Part shown: positions 12,348 to 23,795 of the stretch, one piece after another
Numbering within the stretch: position 1 is the stretch's first letter
Layout: each line of letters opens with the position of its first letter
Origin: Emydura subglobosa
Taxonomy: Eukaryota > Chordata > Testudines > Chelidae
DNA length: 64,000 nucleotides
Direction: 5' to 3'
Assembly: GCA_007922225.1 (NCBI GenBank)
Contig: ML679969.1
Location: 18,163,999 to 18,227,998 of the forward strand
Made by a program: the position numbers and the translations under genes
Notes under the pieces: model-generated
What the model saw: the letters and a program-made list of their open reading frames with translations, nothing else
The model's database searches: none
Told to the model about the DNA's origin: nothing

Positions 12348-13054
12348 TAACCAAGGAAGGCTAATACAAAGGGGACATGAACCCAGGCAAAGAGAATTTT
12401 CAAACAAAGTCACATGGCTGTCCCCAAGGAATGTTTTGCACTATCTACCCAGAAATCTACCCTGATAAAAATCACTGGATCTTTTAGAAACCTGCTAAAC
12501 CTTCTGTCAATGGCAGACACTCCCTTGTTACTGCCAGATGCCGTGTCTACACTAGAGAGTGTTGTCGACGCAAGTTACAGTGATGATCAAAAAGTGCTGT
12601 AATTACAATGCTTGTGCCCGTCCACACAGCACTCATTGTGTCGCCGAAGTGCATCCACACTTGGTGCTCTAGGATCAACAGTGAGAGCAGTGCACTGAGG
12701 GCAGCTATCCCACTCCCACTGTGCAACTCGCCACTTTGTGCCATTAGGAGTTGTGGGAAGGCGGAGAGGATCGCAGTGCATCCTGGGTGCGGGCTCAATG
12801 TCTCGTGATGCAGTGATTTCTGTCCCATCATTCCTGGGTTTCCGACTGCGTTTCACAGCACTTTTCAGTGGCTCCAGTTTCCTGAGCACCCACCATCTCT
12901 GTCTGAAAGGATGGATCCCGCACTGCTCTCCACTGTCGTTGTCAGCGTTCTGAACACATCACGGCTGATCATCCCAATTGGAACTCGAAACTGAGACTCC
13001 TGATCTGCTGCGTGCCATGCAAACAAAAACACCAGATTACTGTTTGCATTCACA

Positions 13055-14005
13055 GTGCATCTGCACATGCTGCACCGCCGCTTTTGGGCACGTGAAACAA
13101 GCACTGGGATCACACCATTACGCAGGTCTGGGATGATGAGCAGTGGCTACAGAATGTGCAAAGCCACCTTCATGGAACTCTGTGCAGAGCTCGCCCCTGC
13201 CTTGCGGTGCAAGGACACCAGAATGGGAGCTGCCCTCTTGATGGAGAAGTGTGTGGCGACTGCCATGTGGAAGCTGGCAACTTCAGCCTGCTGTCGGTCA
13301 ATCATTAATCAGTTTGGAGTTGGGAAGTCCACCGTTAGTGCTGTATTATCGCACGTGTGCTGGGCCATTCTGCTGTGGAGGACTGTGACTCTGGGCAATG
13401 TGCATGAAATAGTGGATGGCTTTGTGGCGATGGGATTCCTTAATTGTGGTGGGACAGTAGATGGCATGCAAATCCCAATTTTAGCCCCAGACCATCTTGT
13501 GATGGAGTACATCAATAAAAAGGGGTTCTTCTCTATGGTATTGCAGGTACTTGTGGATCACCATGGGCGTTTCACTGACATCAACGCGGGTTGGTCAGGG
13601 AAGGTACATGATGCCCGCATCTTCAGGAGCACTGGCCTGTACAGAAAGCTGCAAGCAGGGACTGTCTTTCCAGACCAAAAGATTCCAATGGGGAATGTTG
13701 AAATGTCCATAGTGATCCAGGGAGACCCAGCCTACCCTTTACTGCCATGGCTCATGAAGCCTTATATGGGCAACCTAGATAGCAGCAAGGAGCGCTTCAA
13801 TAACAGGTTGAACAGGTGCCAAATGATCGCTGAATGTGCGTTTGGCAGATTAAAAGCTTGCTGGCAATGCCTTTATGGCAGGCTAGACCAAAATGAGGAT
13901 ATTATTCCTATGGTTATAACCACCTGCTGTGTGCTCCATAATATCTGTGAAGCTAAGGGTGAAAAGTTTCCCCTGGGTGGAGCGCAGTGGTGGATCACCT
14001 TGTAG
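13055..14005 (+). CDS. Harbinger (HARBI1-like) DDE transposase, long open frame
   Basis: This 316-codon frame encodes a DDE_Tnp_4/HARBI1-type nuclease. Visible parts are the N-terminal KATFMELCAELAPAL segment, helix-turn-helix-like NQFGVGKSTVSAVL, and the catalytic triad. The triad is the first Asp in GGTVDGMQIPI, the second in WSGKVHDARIF, and Glu in MIAECAFGRLKACW. The frame is open to the end (TAG at 14003-14005), and AATAAA follows at about 14204. Near 13120-13160 the phrase VWDDEQWLQN appears in another frame, suggesting a pair of compensating indels, so the first ~35 residues are partly out of register. It is probably no longer active. Confidence 0.87.
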   Translation: MHLHMLHRRFWARETSTGITPLRRSGMMSSGYRMCKATFMELCAELAPALRCKDTRMGAALLMEKCVATAMWKLATSACCRSIINQFGVGKSTVSAVLSHVCWAILLWRTVTLGNVHEIVDGFVAMGFLNCGGTVDGMQIPILAPDHLVMEYINKKGFFSMVLQVLVDHHGRFTDINAGWSGKVHDARIFRSTGLYRKLQAGTVFPDQKIPMGNVEMSIVIQGDPAYPLLPWLMKPYMGNLDSSKERFNNRLNRCQMIAECAFGRLKACWQCLYGRLDQNEDIIPMVITTCCVLHNICEAKGEKFPLGGAQWWITL

Positions 14006-14339
14006 TTGAATATGAACACTCAGATGTCAGGGCTATTAGAGGGGCACAACGGGGGACCATTCAAATGAGGAAGGCCCTGAGGAACTATTTTGACAATGAG
14101 CACCAATATGGTGTCTTTGTAAACAGCACTGTGCCACACTATGACTGGTATCCAGCTTGCACTCTGTATCAATGTGAGGTGCAACCACTGTGTGCAGGAG
14201 AAAAATAAAGATGGCTTATCCTTCACAGGATGTCTTTATTAAATAACAATTATTCACAACACACACGAAAAGCAGGGCTGGAGGAGTGAAAACAGTGAGG
14301 GGCAGTGTGAGCTATGACAGCTGGGTGTAAACCCAGCTA

Positions 14340-14800
14340 TCATTCTGGAAGCTGTCTGAAGGGGTGGAGTGAACAGGGCACCCAGACGGGCCGGGAGTTT
14401 GGTAGGAATGTGTGGGTGGAGTTTGGGGAAGGCATAGAAAGCAGGTTCTGTACTGGCTACAGGGAGGGGGGGTGAGCAGGCATTAATTCAGTCTGCAGTG
14501 TTATGAGTGACTTTAGCAGTTCCGTTTGCTCCTCCATGGCTTTTATCATGCACTCATGACCTGGTGTCACTCACTCCTGGTTTTCCCTCCTCTTCTGCAT
14601 ATCAATTTTCTGATTTTCACACACAGTAAGTCTCCATGCCCTTTTTTCTTTTTTTTTTTTTCTGCCTCAGAGGACTGGAGGAGTCCTTGGAATGTTTCCT
14701 CTTTGCTTCTCCATGGTTGTTTTCTTATCAGCCGCAGGCACTCAGCAGTTGTGGTGGGGTTTCCCCACAAGGGCACATCTGCCAGAACCACAATAAACAA
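14340..14800 (-). pseudogene. Harbinger Myb/SANT-type accessory gene, broken
   Basis: Minus-strand text PTTTAECLRLIRKQPWRSKE and then FQGLLQSSEAEKK belongs to the DNA-binding accessory protein that Harbinger elements need beside the transposase. An A-rich run (plus-strand T tract near 14640-14660) shifts the frame into lysines. Downstream wording (EEQTELLKSLITLQTELMP near 14480-14540) continues in another frame. The N-terminal half is lost where the CR1 piece sits. The 3' end carries AATAAA on the minus strand near 14240, back to back with the transposase 3' end. Confidence 0.7.
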
Positions 14801-14820
14801 TGAACAGAAGCATTGACTGG

Positions 14821-14974
14821 ATCGTTGGGTTCAACAGGTAGTGATCAACAGCTTGATGTCTAGCTGGCAGCCGGTTACAAGTGGAGTGCCCCAGGGGTCA
14901 GTACTGGGACTGGTTTTGTTCAACATCTTCATTAATGATCTGGATGATGGGCTGAATTGCATCCTTAGCAAGTT
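14821..14974 (+). mobile_element. CR1 fragment inside the Harbinger element
   Basis: The palm-domain block of CR1 ([20 protein letters not shown], then [13 protein letters not shown]) appears without the CR1 3' end. A LINE insertion normally keeps its 3' end, so this piece was cut by a later deletion or carried in another way. Confidence 0.8.
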
Positions 14975-15869
14975 CCTTTGGCTGGCGCAGAGTTGGAACG
15001 GCACAGCCTCCTCTCCCCAAATGCTGATCAAATCCAGAAGCTCTGGTGAGCTCTAAGCAGGAGAGTGTTTAGTGCATGGAGCCACCATGGTGATCTGGGA
15101 AGATGTGATTGGGAGCTCTCCACGCCGACCAAGCAGGAAAAGGAATTTCAAAAATTCCTGGGACTTTAAAGGCAGAGGGGTGGATGGCTGCAAGGCAGTG
15201 GAGTTCAAACTGATGGCCAGAGTGGTCAGGATGAGCATTGTGGGACACTTCCTGGAGGCCATTTACCATGACAGAATCAAGCAAGGTGTCTACACTGATA
15301 CTTTGTAGTTAAAAGTTTGGTGCCTCTGGTGAGGTGGTTTTATTTTGTCACAAAAATCAGGGGATGTGGGTCAGAGGAGGGGGGATTGCAGTGTGTACAC
15401 CAGCACCGTTTTGGCGCAAAAAGTTGACTTTGGTCCACAAAAGTTTGTAGTGTAGACCAGGCGTGAGAGTCTTAGATTGCATTAGGTTAATTTAGTCTGT
15501 CGGAAGAGGTTGCCTTTTGCTAATGCAGATGGACCTCGCATGTGAAAGGACTCAAGGACAGGATCAAATAAAGGTGTGATGGAAAGCAATAGCTTTGCAG
15601 GTTTTGTTACTAACGAAGCGCAGTGCTGTGAGGGAGAAGCCAGACCGAGATAGCACTGAGTAAAGGGTTTGTGATGATGGCGTTTTATCAGCCCTATTTC
15701 ACTAGCTCAGGCACAGCGCTCTCCAGATAGTATTTGCTGAATGCAGAGCCTGGCACTGCCTAGCACTCATGAATTGTCAACAGAGCTATTCACCATTCAG
15801 AAACATGGGACAAAAAACTGCAGCCAAGCAATGGCCAGAATACCCTGTGTGGGTGCTGGAGCCTTGCAG

Positions 15870-16110
15870 CTGATCATTTGTGTTACGGTGGCAGCTGAGT
15901 TCAGGGCCCCATTGTGTTGGGTGCTGCACAAATGCCTGGAAAGAGACAACCTCTGTCTTGAAGAGCTGAGTCTGAATGTAGAAGACAAAGGATGGGCAGA
16001 GAAACAGAGGGGAAGTGACTGGCCCAAGGTTACCCAGCAGGCCATTGGCAGAGCTGGGGGTAAAAACCCAGATCTTTTGAGTCTGTCAAGTGCCCTACCC
16101 TGCCTCTCCT
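15870..16110 (+). repeat. Old SINE-like interspersed repeat
   Basis: Wording such as CCCATTGTGTTGGGTGCTGC and GGGGAAGTGACTGGCCCAAGG is typical of old tRNA/MIR-type repeats. Class and borders are uncertain. Confidence 0.4.
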
Positions 16111-16139
16111 ACATGTATTGGACCAAGTTATGCAGTGTG

Positions 16140-16435
16140 CATTGTAGTTGTTGCCGCATTGGTCTCAGGATAGTAGAGAGACAAGGTGGGGGAGGTGATA
16201 TGTTTTATTGGACCAACTTCTGTTGGTGAGAGAGACAAGCTTTCAAGCCACACAGAGCTCTTCTGCAGCGAAGTGCAAGGTGGATCAGATTGTTTAGCAC
16301 AAGTAGTAGGTACATACTGTAAGGGACCATTCAAGGTAGAGTGGCCCGTTAGCCCCTTAGCAGTCATGAGACTAAAGGTGGGGGTTAGTGGGTTACGGAT
16401 TAGCTATGCAGGCCAGTTTCAAAGCTTTGTGAAGT
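16140..16435 (+). repeat. Reptile interspersed repeat, unclassified
   Basis: The phrases TATTGGACCAACTTCTGTTG and GAGAGAGACAAGCTTTCAAG recur in many reptile genomes as part of an interspersed repeat. I do not know its class with certainty. It stops short of the 41-base kinase exon at 16839. Confidence 0.45.
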
Positions 16436-16838
16436 CCTAGATATCGCAGCACTTGAACTCAGTTACATCAGAGAGAAACTGGTGGGTTTGCAGCATAATC
16501 ACAATTTCCACCCACCCCAATATTCATGCAGCTCCCTGGCCTGCACTCAGTGATGCAGCAAGGTCAGTGTCCATTCAAAAATCCCACTAAGCTAGGCAAA
16601 ATAACACAGATCTTGCTCTGCTCCCTCCTGATGCAGGACACCTGGGTTTGCTCTCAAGTGTAAGCCTCTTTCAAGGGCCAGTGCATCCATCTAGCCAGCC
16701 ACATGAGTCCTGCCAGAATGGAGGGATGTGCAAGAGCACAGATATAGGCGTGGGAAGGAGGATGTTGGAATAAACTTGGATTTTAAAATGCACAAGAGGA
16801 ACTGTTTTGACTTTGTCTTACTCCTGCTTTCTCCCCAG

Positions 16839-16879
16839 ATGGTCGTTTGGGATTCTGCTGTATGAAATGATCACGCTAG
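16839..16879 (+). CDS. STYK1-like pseudokinase, 41-base micro-exon (alpha-F)
   Basis: Between TTTCTCCCCAG and G|GTAACT lie 41 bases encoding WSFGILLYEMITLG, the conserved alpha-F helix of tyrosine kinases (the W-S-(F/Y)-G-(I/V)-L-L-(Y/W)-E motif). One base completes the Val of SDV from the previous exon, and one base starts the Gly of GAPPYP in the next. Too short to be found as an open frame. Confidence 0.93.
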
Positions 16880-17409
16880 GTAACTACTCTCATCTCCCTT
16901 GGCTTTGTTGGCTGTTGTAACTGAATTGATCAGTGACTGGTCACAGAGAAGTCCCATCGCACCAGTGGCATAGCCACATTTCCTCTACGATCCATTGGCC
17001 ATGTGGAAAGAGATGCAACCCAGCTCTGGGAAGGTGGCCTGCATCCAGTCCCCTAAACCCCGACACTGACGTACTATACAAATCAAACCATCATGCTCCA
17101 AATGCCAAAACTGCTTCCCTAAGAAATCGCTTGAGAACGGTCTAGCACAGCACTTCTTCATGGAAGGGTCCCAAAACACCCTGCAAAGGGGAGCATCATG
17201 GGAAAACTGAGAGATAGGTGTGAAGTGTGAAGTGACTTGCTCAAGTTCACACACTGGAGCAAGGAACAGTACCCAGGCCCTGCATCTCCCCACCCTATGC
17301 CCTAACCAGTAGACAGCACTACCCTCCTGAAAAAATATTTGTTTGTAACCTTTGTGAATGTAATGACGCAATCAGATTTTAAAGGCTGAGCAGCAAACAG
17401 GCAGTGGGG

Positions 17410-17575
17410 TGTGTGGCCTAAGGGTTAGAGCACATAACTATGAGGCAGGAGGCCTGGGTTCTCATCCTGGCTCTGCCTCTGACTTCCTGAGTGATGCTGG
17501 GCAATTTATAAATTATCTGGACCTCTGCTCCCTCCTGAGATGATAGCTTATGGGGGGCAAGGTAAACACAGCACT
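17410..17575 (+). repeat. MIR-like SINE
   Basis: The head TGGCCTAAGGGTTAGAGCAC leads to GGCCTGGGTTCTCATCCTGG and CTCTGCCTCTGACTTCCTGA, matching MIR-type tRNA-derived elements. Old and diverged. Confidence 0.7.
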
Positions 17576-18814
17576 GAAGGAAGAGTGGAAGTGAATGGTC
17601 GCTGCTCCTAATGGGCAGTTGGTAGGTTGATGACACACCTGTGTGTAAGATGGGGGTGTTTCTGACTCGTCCTTTGTCAAGTCCAGATACCTGCCATAGT
17701 GAAAAGGCAACCTGGGCCTCCATCCCGCACTGCAGAGGTTTGTAACTCCTTGGGTGGTCTCCATCCTTGTGCTCCGTGCCTCCTCCCACCCATTCTAAAG
17801 CCCAGCTGCCAGAGGAGATTCTTGGGTCCCCATGAGAAGTGGCTGGGGCTAGTTAATGGGTGCGATGGGCTTCAGGCCCTTGGCTGATGGGCTTTGCCCC
17901 TACTCTCCTCCCAGTGGGACTGGAGCACAGAGCAGGTGTGCAAGGGTGTGCGTCTGCTCTAGGCCGCCTCCTTGGAGCCTGTCAGCTGGAAGTTCAGCAG
18001 GATGTGCTACCCAGAGCCGGCAGCCTCATAACCCCAGGGCCATCCTCTCCCAAGAGGCTCTCAAGCAGAGCTGCACATGCAAACCTCAGATGTTGGATCA
18101 TTCCCATTTCTACCTAGCCTATCCCCCATCCCCACCCCAGGGCTGAGTCTGGTGGCCTGTGCACTTTCTAGATCTCTAGGTGCAAGCAGCCCCAGCCATG
18201 GGGCTTCCCCCACTCTCCCTAGGAGTCTGCGGCAGCCCAGCACATCTCATGGCCAGGGAACTTTCCTTACACTCAGCTTCAATTTTCCCATTTTTAGCTC
18301 ATTTACACCCTGGAACCACCCGCCAGCCTCTCCGTGCCCTCTTCCCCCCAACCTGTAGTTGCTGCTTAGCCAAGCAGTAAAGACTTAGGGCGAAGGGGCC
18401 ACAAGGCATCCCAAAGGTGAAACAGCCTTGGTGGCTGCGATCCCCTTCCTGCAGCAGCCTCCAGTGGAATTGGCACCTCTGAGACAAGCCACGGCAGGAG
18501 GAGATAGCCAGGGGGTTCCTAAAGACCAGCCAGCTCCTGGTTGTTGCATGCTCCTAAGAACTGTTGTCTCCAGGGTGCAAGAGGGCAGCTCACAGGGCCC
18601 CTCTACCCTGCCCAAGCCAGCCCGCCATAACCCCAGGATAGGGGGGCACATTCTCGCCCCTTTGCTCCTCAGGCCAGTCGGTCCCTTTAATTCCTCCCCC
18701 TAAAATGATCCTTCCACTGCTCTTCTCTGACACAAACTGTTTGACCGTGAGCATCTAAACTCCAGGTGGACTCAGGATCTAATCTGCTGCTGGCTCACTG
18801 TTCTTCTTCCCCAG

Positions 18815-18911
18815 GTGCTCCCCCATACCCGGCCCTGCTGCCCTCTGAAGTGTTCTCCAGGCTCCAGCGACAGCACCTCATGCAGAAGCCCAAGCAGTGT
18901 GGTAACAATCT
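18815..18911 (+). CDS. STYK1-like pseudokinase, alpha-F/G exon
   Basis: It follows TTCTTCCCCAG and ends AACAATCT|GTAAGT. It encodes APPYPALLPSEVFSRLQRQH and then MQKPKQCGNN, the substrate-lobe loop G-x-P-P-Y-P found in tyrosine kinases followed by alpha-G. Phases join exactly with both neighbours. Confidence 0.9.
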
Positions 18912-19134
18912 GTAAGTGACTTGTAACCCCCCCCCAGAATACTCCAACCACCGCATGTTCTAACCACGAGGCCTGAGCTGTAACCCAGGCTTACCAGGCA
19001 GCTTGATTTCTAGCCACTCGTGACCTGCCCTGTTCAGGAAAGACCCAGGATCTCTCCACGGTAAAACACCGATTGATTCCAACGGGGCAGAGTCCCCCCC
19101 TGAAAGCACTAGGGGTAGGGCCCGACTGGATAGT

Positions 19135-19370
19135 GAAAGGACAAGGAGAGCCTGGTGGTTAGAGCCCAGGGCTGCCTGGCTGTGCTGCAGTGTGTTTGCA
19201 GCTGCAATTCCTGTCCCTTCCCCTCTCTGTGCCGCCTGTGTACAATGGGCATCATGAGGCTGACCCACCCCAGTGTGGGCTGTGAGCCTTAAGCTCCCTG
19301 ATGCCGCAAAGCCCCTGGAGATCTGTAAGTGGAAGGTGCCAGAGCGACATAAATGACAGTAATAAAGCGC
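19135..19370 (+). repeat. MIR-like SINE
   Basis: A run with GCCTGGTGGTTAGAGCCCAG, then CCTCTCTGTGCCGCCTGTGT, and a tail with AGATCTGTAAGTGGAAGGTG matches MIR order. Old copy. Confidence 0.6.
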
Positions 19371-19539
19371 TTGGCAGGGAGATGTGCCACGACCCAGCTA
19401 AGGAGCTCTTGGATTTGCTCCTTCTACGGGCTGGGAGAAGATGTGAGTTGCCATTCTCCTAGACTAGTGGTGCATGGATGAGAATGGGGGACGTGATCAT
19501 TGCTGTCTCACATGCCCTGCAGCTGATATTCCTTCAATA

Positions 19540-21905
19540 TCACACTTGTGGTGGTTAAAGGCAAAAAGGCATCCTTTAAAAACTGGAAGTCCAATGCTGC
19601 CGAGGAAAACAGAAAGGAGCATAATGTTTGGCAAGTCAAGTGGAAAAGTATAATGAGGCAGGCTAAAAAGAATTTGTAGAGCAACTAGCTAAAGACACAA
19701 AAATTAACAAAAAAATGTTTTAAGTACAACAAAAGCAGGAAGCCTGCCAAACAAACAGAGAGGCCACTGGACAATGGAGGTGCTCAAAGAGCACTCAAGG
19801 AAGACTAGACCATTACAGTTTAATTCTAAATGGATTCTTTGCATCGGTCTTCACAGCAGAGGATATGGGAGATATCCCCACAACTAAGCCATTTTTTTTA
19901 GATGACAAATCTGAGGAGCTATCCAAAATTGAGGTGTCAATAGAGGAGATTTTGGAACAAACTGATAAATTAATCAGTAATAAGTCACTAGACTCAGATG
20001 GGATTCACCCAAGAGTTCTGTAGGAACTCATATGAAATTGCAGAACTACTGATATGGTATGTAAACCACCACTTAAATCAGCCTCTGTACCAGATGACTG
20101 GAGGATAGCTAAAGTAATACTGATTTTTTAAAAAGGCTCCAGAGACGATTCTAACTTCAGTACCAGGCAAACTGGTTGAAACTATAGTAAATAACTAAAT
20201 CATCAGACACAAAGATGAACACACTATGTTGGGGAAGAGTCAACACGGCTTTTATAAAGGGAAATCATGTTTCACCAATCTATTAGAATTCTTTGAGGGT
20301 GTCAACAAACATGTGGACTAGGGTGATCCAGTGTACTTGGAATTTCAGAAAGTTTTTAACAAGGTCCCTCACCAAAGACATGTAAGCAAACTAGCAGTCA
20401 TGGGAAAAGAGGAAAGGTCCTCTCATGGATCAGTAGCTGGTTTAAAGATAGAAAACAATGGATAGGAATAAATGGTCAGTTTTCACAATGGAAAGAGGTA
20501 AACAGCAGGGACTCTTCAAGAATCTGTACTGGGACAAGTGCTGTTCAACATATTCGTAAATGATATGGAAAAGGGGGTGAACAGGGAGGTGGCAAAATTT
20601 GCAGACAATACAAAATTACTCAAGATAGTTTAATCCAAAGCTGACTTTGAAGAGTTACAAAGGGATCTCACATAACTAAGGCTGCGAGTCTGTCACGGAG
20701 GTCACAGAATCCATGACTTTCCAAGACCTCCATACCTGCACCAACCACTGCAGCTGGCCTCAGGGCCGCCCAAGCAGTGGTCCCAGATGGCTGGGGGCTA
20801 TTAGCCCCCGCCTCCGGAGCAGGGGCCAGCTATGTGCTCCTGGGGCTCCCCAGAGCATCAGCACCATGGGAGCAGTTAAGATTTAGTCAGAGGTATTTAT
20901 AATAAAGGTCATGGGCAGGTCATGTGCCATGAATTTTGGTTTATTGCCTGTGACCTGTCCATGACTTTTACTAAAAATACCCATGACTAAATCTTAGTCT
21001 TATACATAGTGGGATGACTGGGCAACAAAATGGCAGATGAAATTCAATACTGATAAATGCAAAGTAATGCACATTGGAAACATAATCCTAACTATACAAA
21101 CAAAATGATGGGATGTAAATTAGCTGTTACCACTCAAGGAAGAGATCATGGAGTATTCTGGATAGTTCTCTAAAAACGTCTGCTCAATGTACAGTGACAG
21201 TCAAAAAAGCTAACAGAATGTTAGGAACCATTAGGAAAGGGTTAAATAATAAAACATAAAATATCATAAATACCTGGTACTCCCACACTTTGAAATACTG
21301 TGTGCAGTTCTGGTCACCTCATCTTAAAAAAGATATATTGGAATTGAAAAAGGTACAGAAAAGGGCAACAAAAATGATTAGGTGTATGAAACAGCTTCTG
21401 TACAAAGAGAGATTAAAAAGATTGAGACTGTTCAGCTTAGAAAAGAGATGACTCAAGGGGATATGATAGAGGGCTATAAAATCATGAGTGGTAAGAAGGA
21501 AGTGAAAAGGAAGTGTTATTTATCCCTTCACATAACACAAGAGCAAGGGATCATCCCAAAAACTTAATATCAGCAGGTTTAAACCAGTCACCTTGTGGAA
21601 TTCGTTGCCAGGGGATGTTGTGAAGGCCAAAAGTATAACTGCATTTAAAAAGAATTAGATAAGTCCATGGAGGACAGGTCCATCAATGGCTACTAGCCAA
21701 AATGGTCAGGGACACAACTTCATTCTCTGAAAGGTCCTTAAACCTCCAAATGCCCAAAATTAGGACTGGACAACGGGATGGATCCCTTGAAATTGCCGTT
21801 CTGTTCATTCCCTCTGAAGCATCTGGCACCAGCCACTATCGGAAGACAGGATACTGAGCTAGATGGACCACTGGTCTGACCCACTTTGGCTGTTCTTATG
21901 TGTGC
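19540..21905 (+). mobile_element. Old, long CR1 LINE copy interrupted by a MITE
   Basis: Decayed frames run from the end of the endonuclease/linker (lysine-rich text near 19560-19760) into the reverse transcriptase: FFEGVNKHV near 20290, LFNIFVNDMEKGV near 20545 and AKFADNTKLL near 20592. The 3' end is CTGAGCTAGATGGACCACTG...GCTGTTCTTATGT. A second repeat (about 20678-21005) splits it between the palm block and the C-terminus. At about 2.0 kb without the insert, it is the longest CR1 copy here. Confidence 0.85.
20678..21005. mobile_element. MITE with inverted ends inside CR1, hAT-like
   Basis: The left end TAAGGCTGCGAGTCTGTCACGG is the imperfect inverse of the right end CCATGACTAAATCTTAGTCTTA. 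An internal inverse pair (GATTTAGTCAGAGGTATTTA against TAAAAATACCCATGACTAAA) adds stem potential. Flanking 8-mers CACATAAC and TACATAGT match at 5 of 8 positions, so target duplication is weak. A relative lies at about 26396-27285. Confidence 0.65.
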
Positions 21906-23795
21906 CCTTCTCACAACATGTCCTCATCTCCTTACACTATTCTCAGGTCAGCCTGAGTTTAGTATATTTCACAATACCCAGGTTTCATGGCAACAGCCCT
22001 TTTCATTAGCTGGGGCTATGCTACCATGAATGACTGCTCCAGTGGTGCTTGAAACCTCTGGCTCCTAACCAGTGTTCTGGGATGCTCCACACAAAGCGGT
22101 GCTGAGCCTTTATTTTTTGTTATGGACATTCTTATGTCACAGCCCCTTCCACTCTGTCCAAGCTCTTTTATCAGCCCTGGAGCAAGGTGTTGCGTTGTGT
22201 TGTATGCCTCCTTTTGTTTTCCCCTTGCTGATTATTTTTAAGCTGGTGCTAGGCTGACAGTCCTGGATGCTGAACCCTGCATCAATCCCTGGGGCAGAAG
22301 CAACGCAAGCTTTCTCCATGCTGCCCTGAGCTGGAGGGACCACTCCCAAGTGTGAGAAAAACATTTGCTCTCTATGCACTAAGACTGCTGATGTAGGGCC
22401 CATCCTGGTGGTGGAGTCTGAGATGGGGGCAATCTCCACTGGGAACTAAACCCATTTCACATAGGGGCCACCAGTCAGCACATGGGGGCAACTTTCCATC
22501 TGATCAGGATTTGAACCGGCCACCTACAGCTGATGAGATTCACTCTGAACCTTACTGCTGGTCTTCTGTGCCACCCAACCCGCAGCTTCTCTCATCTGTA
22601 GTTGTAAGGGCCACTGGAAACTCAGTGTATAATCAGGATTATGGACTTTTCTCCTCAAGTAACAAAGAGGGAGTAGGCAACAACTGAGCTAGGTCAGAAG
22701 TGACCTAGTGAAACCACAGCTACCATGTCCTTCATCTCTCCTTCCACCCACCACTGATCTGCCCCCACCTCACTATCGTCACTGACAGCATTAGAACTGA
22801 GCTAGCTAAGGAGACACCTGCCGTGTTATACCCAGGAAGTGCCTAACGCCTGCTACTTGGCAGCAGCTGAGTTTATACCGGTGAGTGGGGCTTGGACAAT
22901 TGACCAGATCTATTTGCCAGAGGCAGATACGCAAGGCAGATGAGTTACCCCAGGCTGTGGGAACAATCATCTCTTCAGAAGCCCAGCACCATGCTGTGCA
23001 CTGGGACAGAGCTAACCTGGGGAGGGGGAGAAGGCAGCTTTCAATGCCAGCCTTGGCTTGTGGGTGTCTGATAAGTCAGAAGGTTGCTCCTTCACTTGTT
23101 CTCATCAGTCTCCCTCTCTTGCCCTTCTCCCAGACCAAGGGGGAGCCATCACAGTTCTTGTCCCCCTCTCTCTCTCCTGCCCAATGTTCTCTTGGCGTTC
23201 TAGAGGCAGGGCAAGAGGTTGAAGGCCTCCTGAGGGGCAGCAGCAGGGCAAAAGAACCACCGGGTTGGAAGCAGGACTAGCAGCACCTCACAAACTCTCG
23301 GACGTGCTCTCAAGAGCTGCTGGCACTCAACAGAACAAAATCCTCCACTTGCCAGTGCCATGGGGGCACCCTGCCTCTAAGTGAGGAGAGGGGTCTCTGG
23401 GCTCAGGCGCACTCTTCCCCAGCCCTTTTAAATGGAAAGTAATCATTAATAAAAGTTTAGGGCACCAACACCTGAAGGCCCCCCGGCTACTAACAATCTA
23501 CCTTCCTGAAGGCAACATGACCTGCCAAGTGCCCTGACTCTATCTGAACACAGATCAGTTACCCAGCATGTGGAGTTTAACTTGTACTTTTTAATCTCCA
23601 AGGACTCTACTGTCTGCAGAGATGGGCAGCCAATTTAAGTAGGCGAGAGCTAAGCTATTATTACTCAGTGGTGAGTTCAGTGCAGACATATGCCATGTTC
23701 TGTCTCCTGGGGCTTTGCTTCTTTCCTTGTTTGTTCTGTTGACCTAAAGGTTGTGCATAAGGAGAAACAGAACTTGTATCTGTTATTACTGACAG

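Larger units (their letters stand above)
12540..15462. mobile_element. PIF/Harbinger DNA transposon, two-gene
   Basis: The ends read CCGTGTCTACACTA at 12541 and, in reverse complement, GCCTGGTCTACACTAC ending near 15462. They bracket a + strand DDE transposase and a minus-strand Myb/SANT-type accessory gene in the usual convergent arrangement. A clean 3-bp TWA target duplication was not resolved. The accessory gene is broken by a CR1 piece at 14821-14974. Confidence 0.82.
9009..16838 (+). other. Long intron of the STYK1-like gene
   Basis: A 7.8 kb intron between the catalytic-loop exon and the 41-base exon. It contains CR1 fragments (about 10115-10410 minus, 10950-12012 plus), an hAT MITE (12075-12339), a PIF/Harbinger element (about 12540-15462) with a CR1 piece inside, and a block near 16140-16290 that resembles a common reptile interspersed repeat. 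Nothing host-coding was recognised in the remainder. Confidence 0.7.

Noticed and set aside
15741..16229. 162-codon + frame
   Set aside because: It spans SINE-like repeats, including CCCATTGTGTTGGGTGCTGC, and has no protein features.
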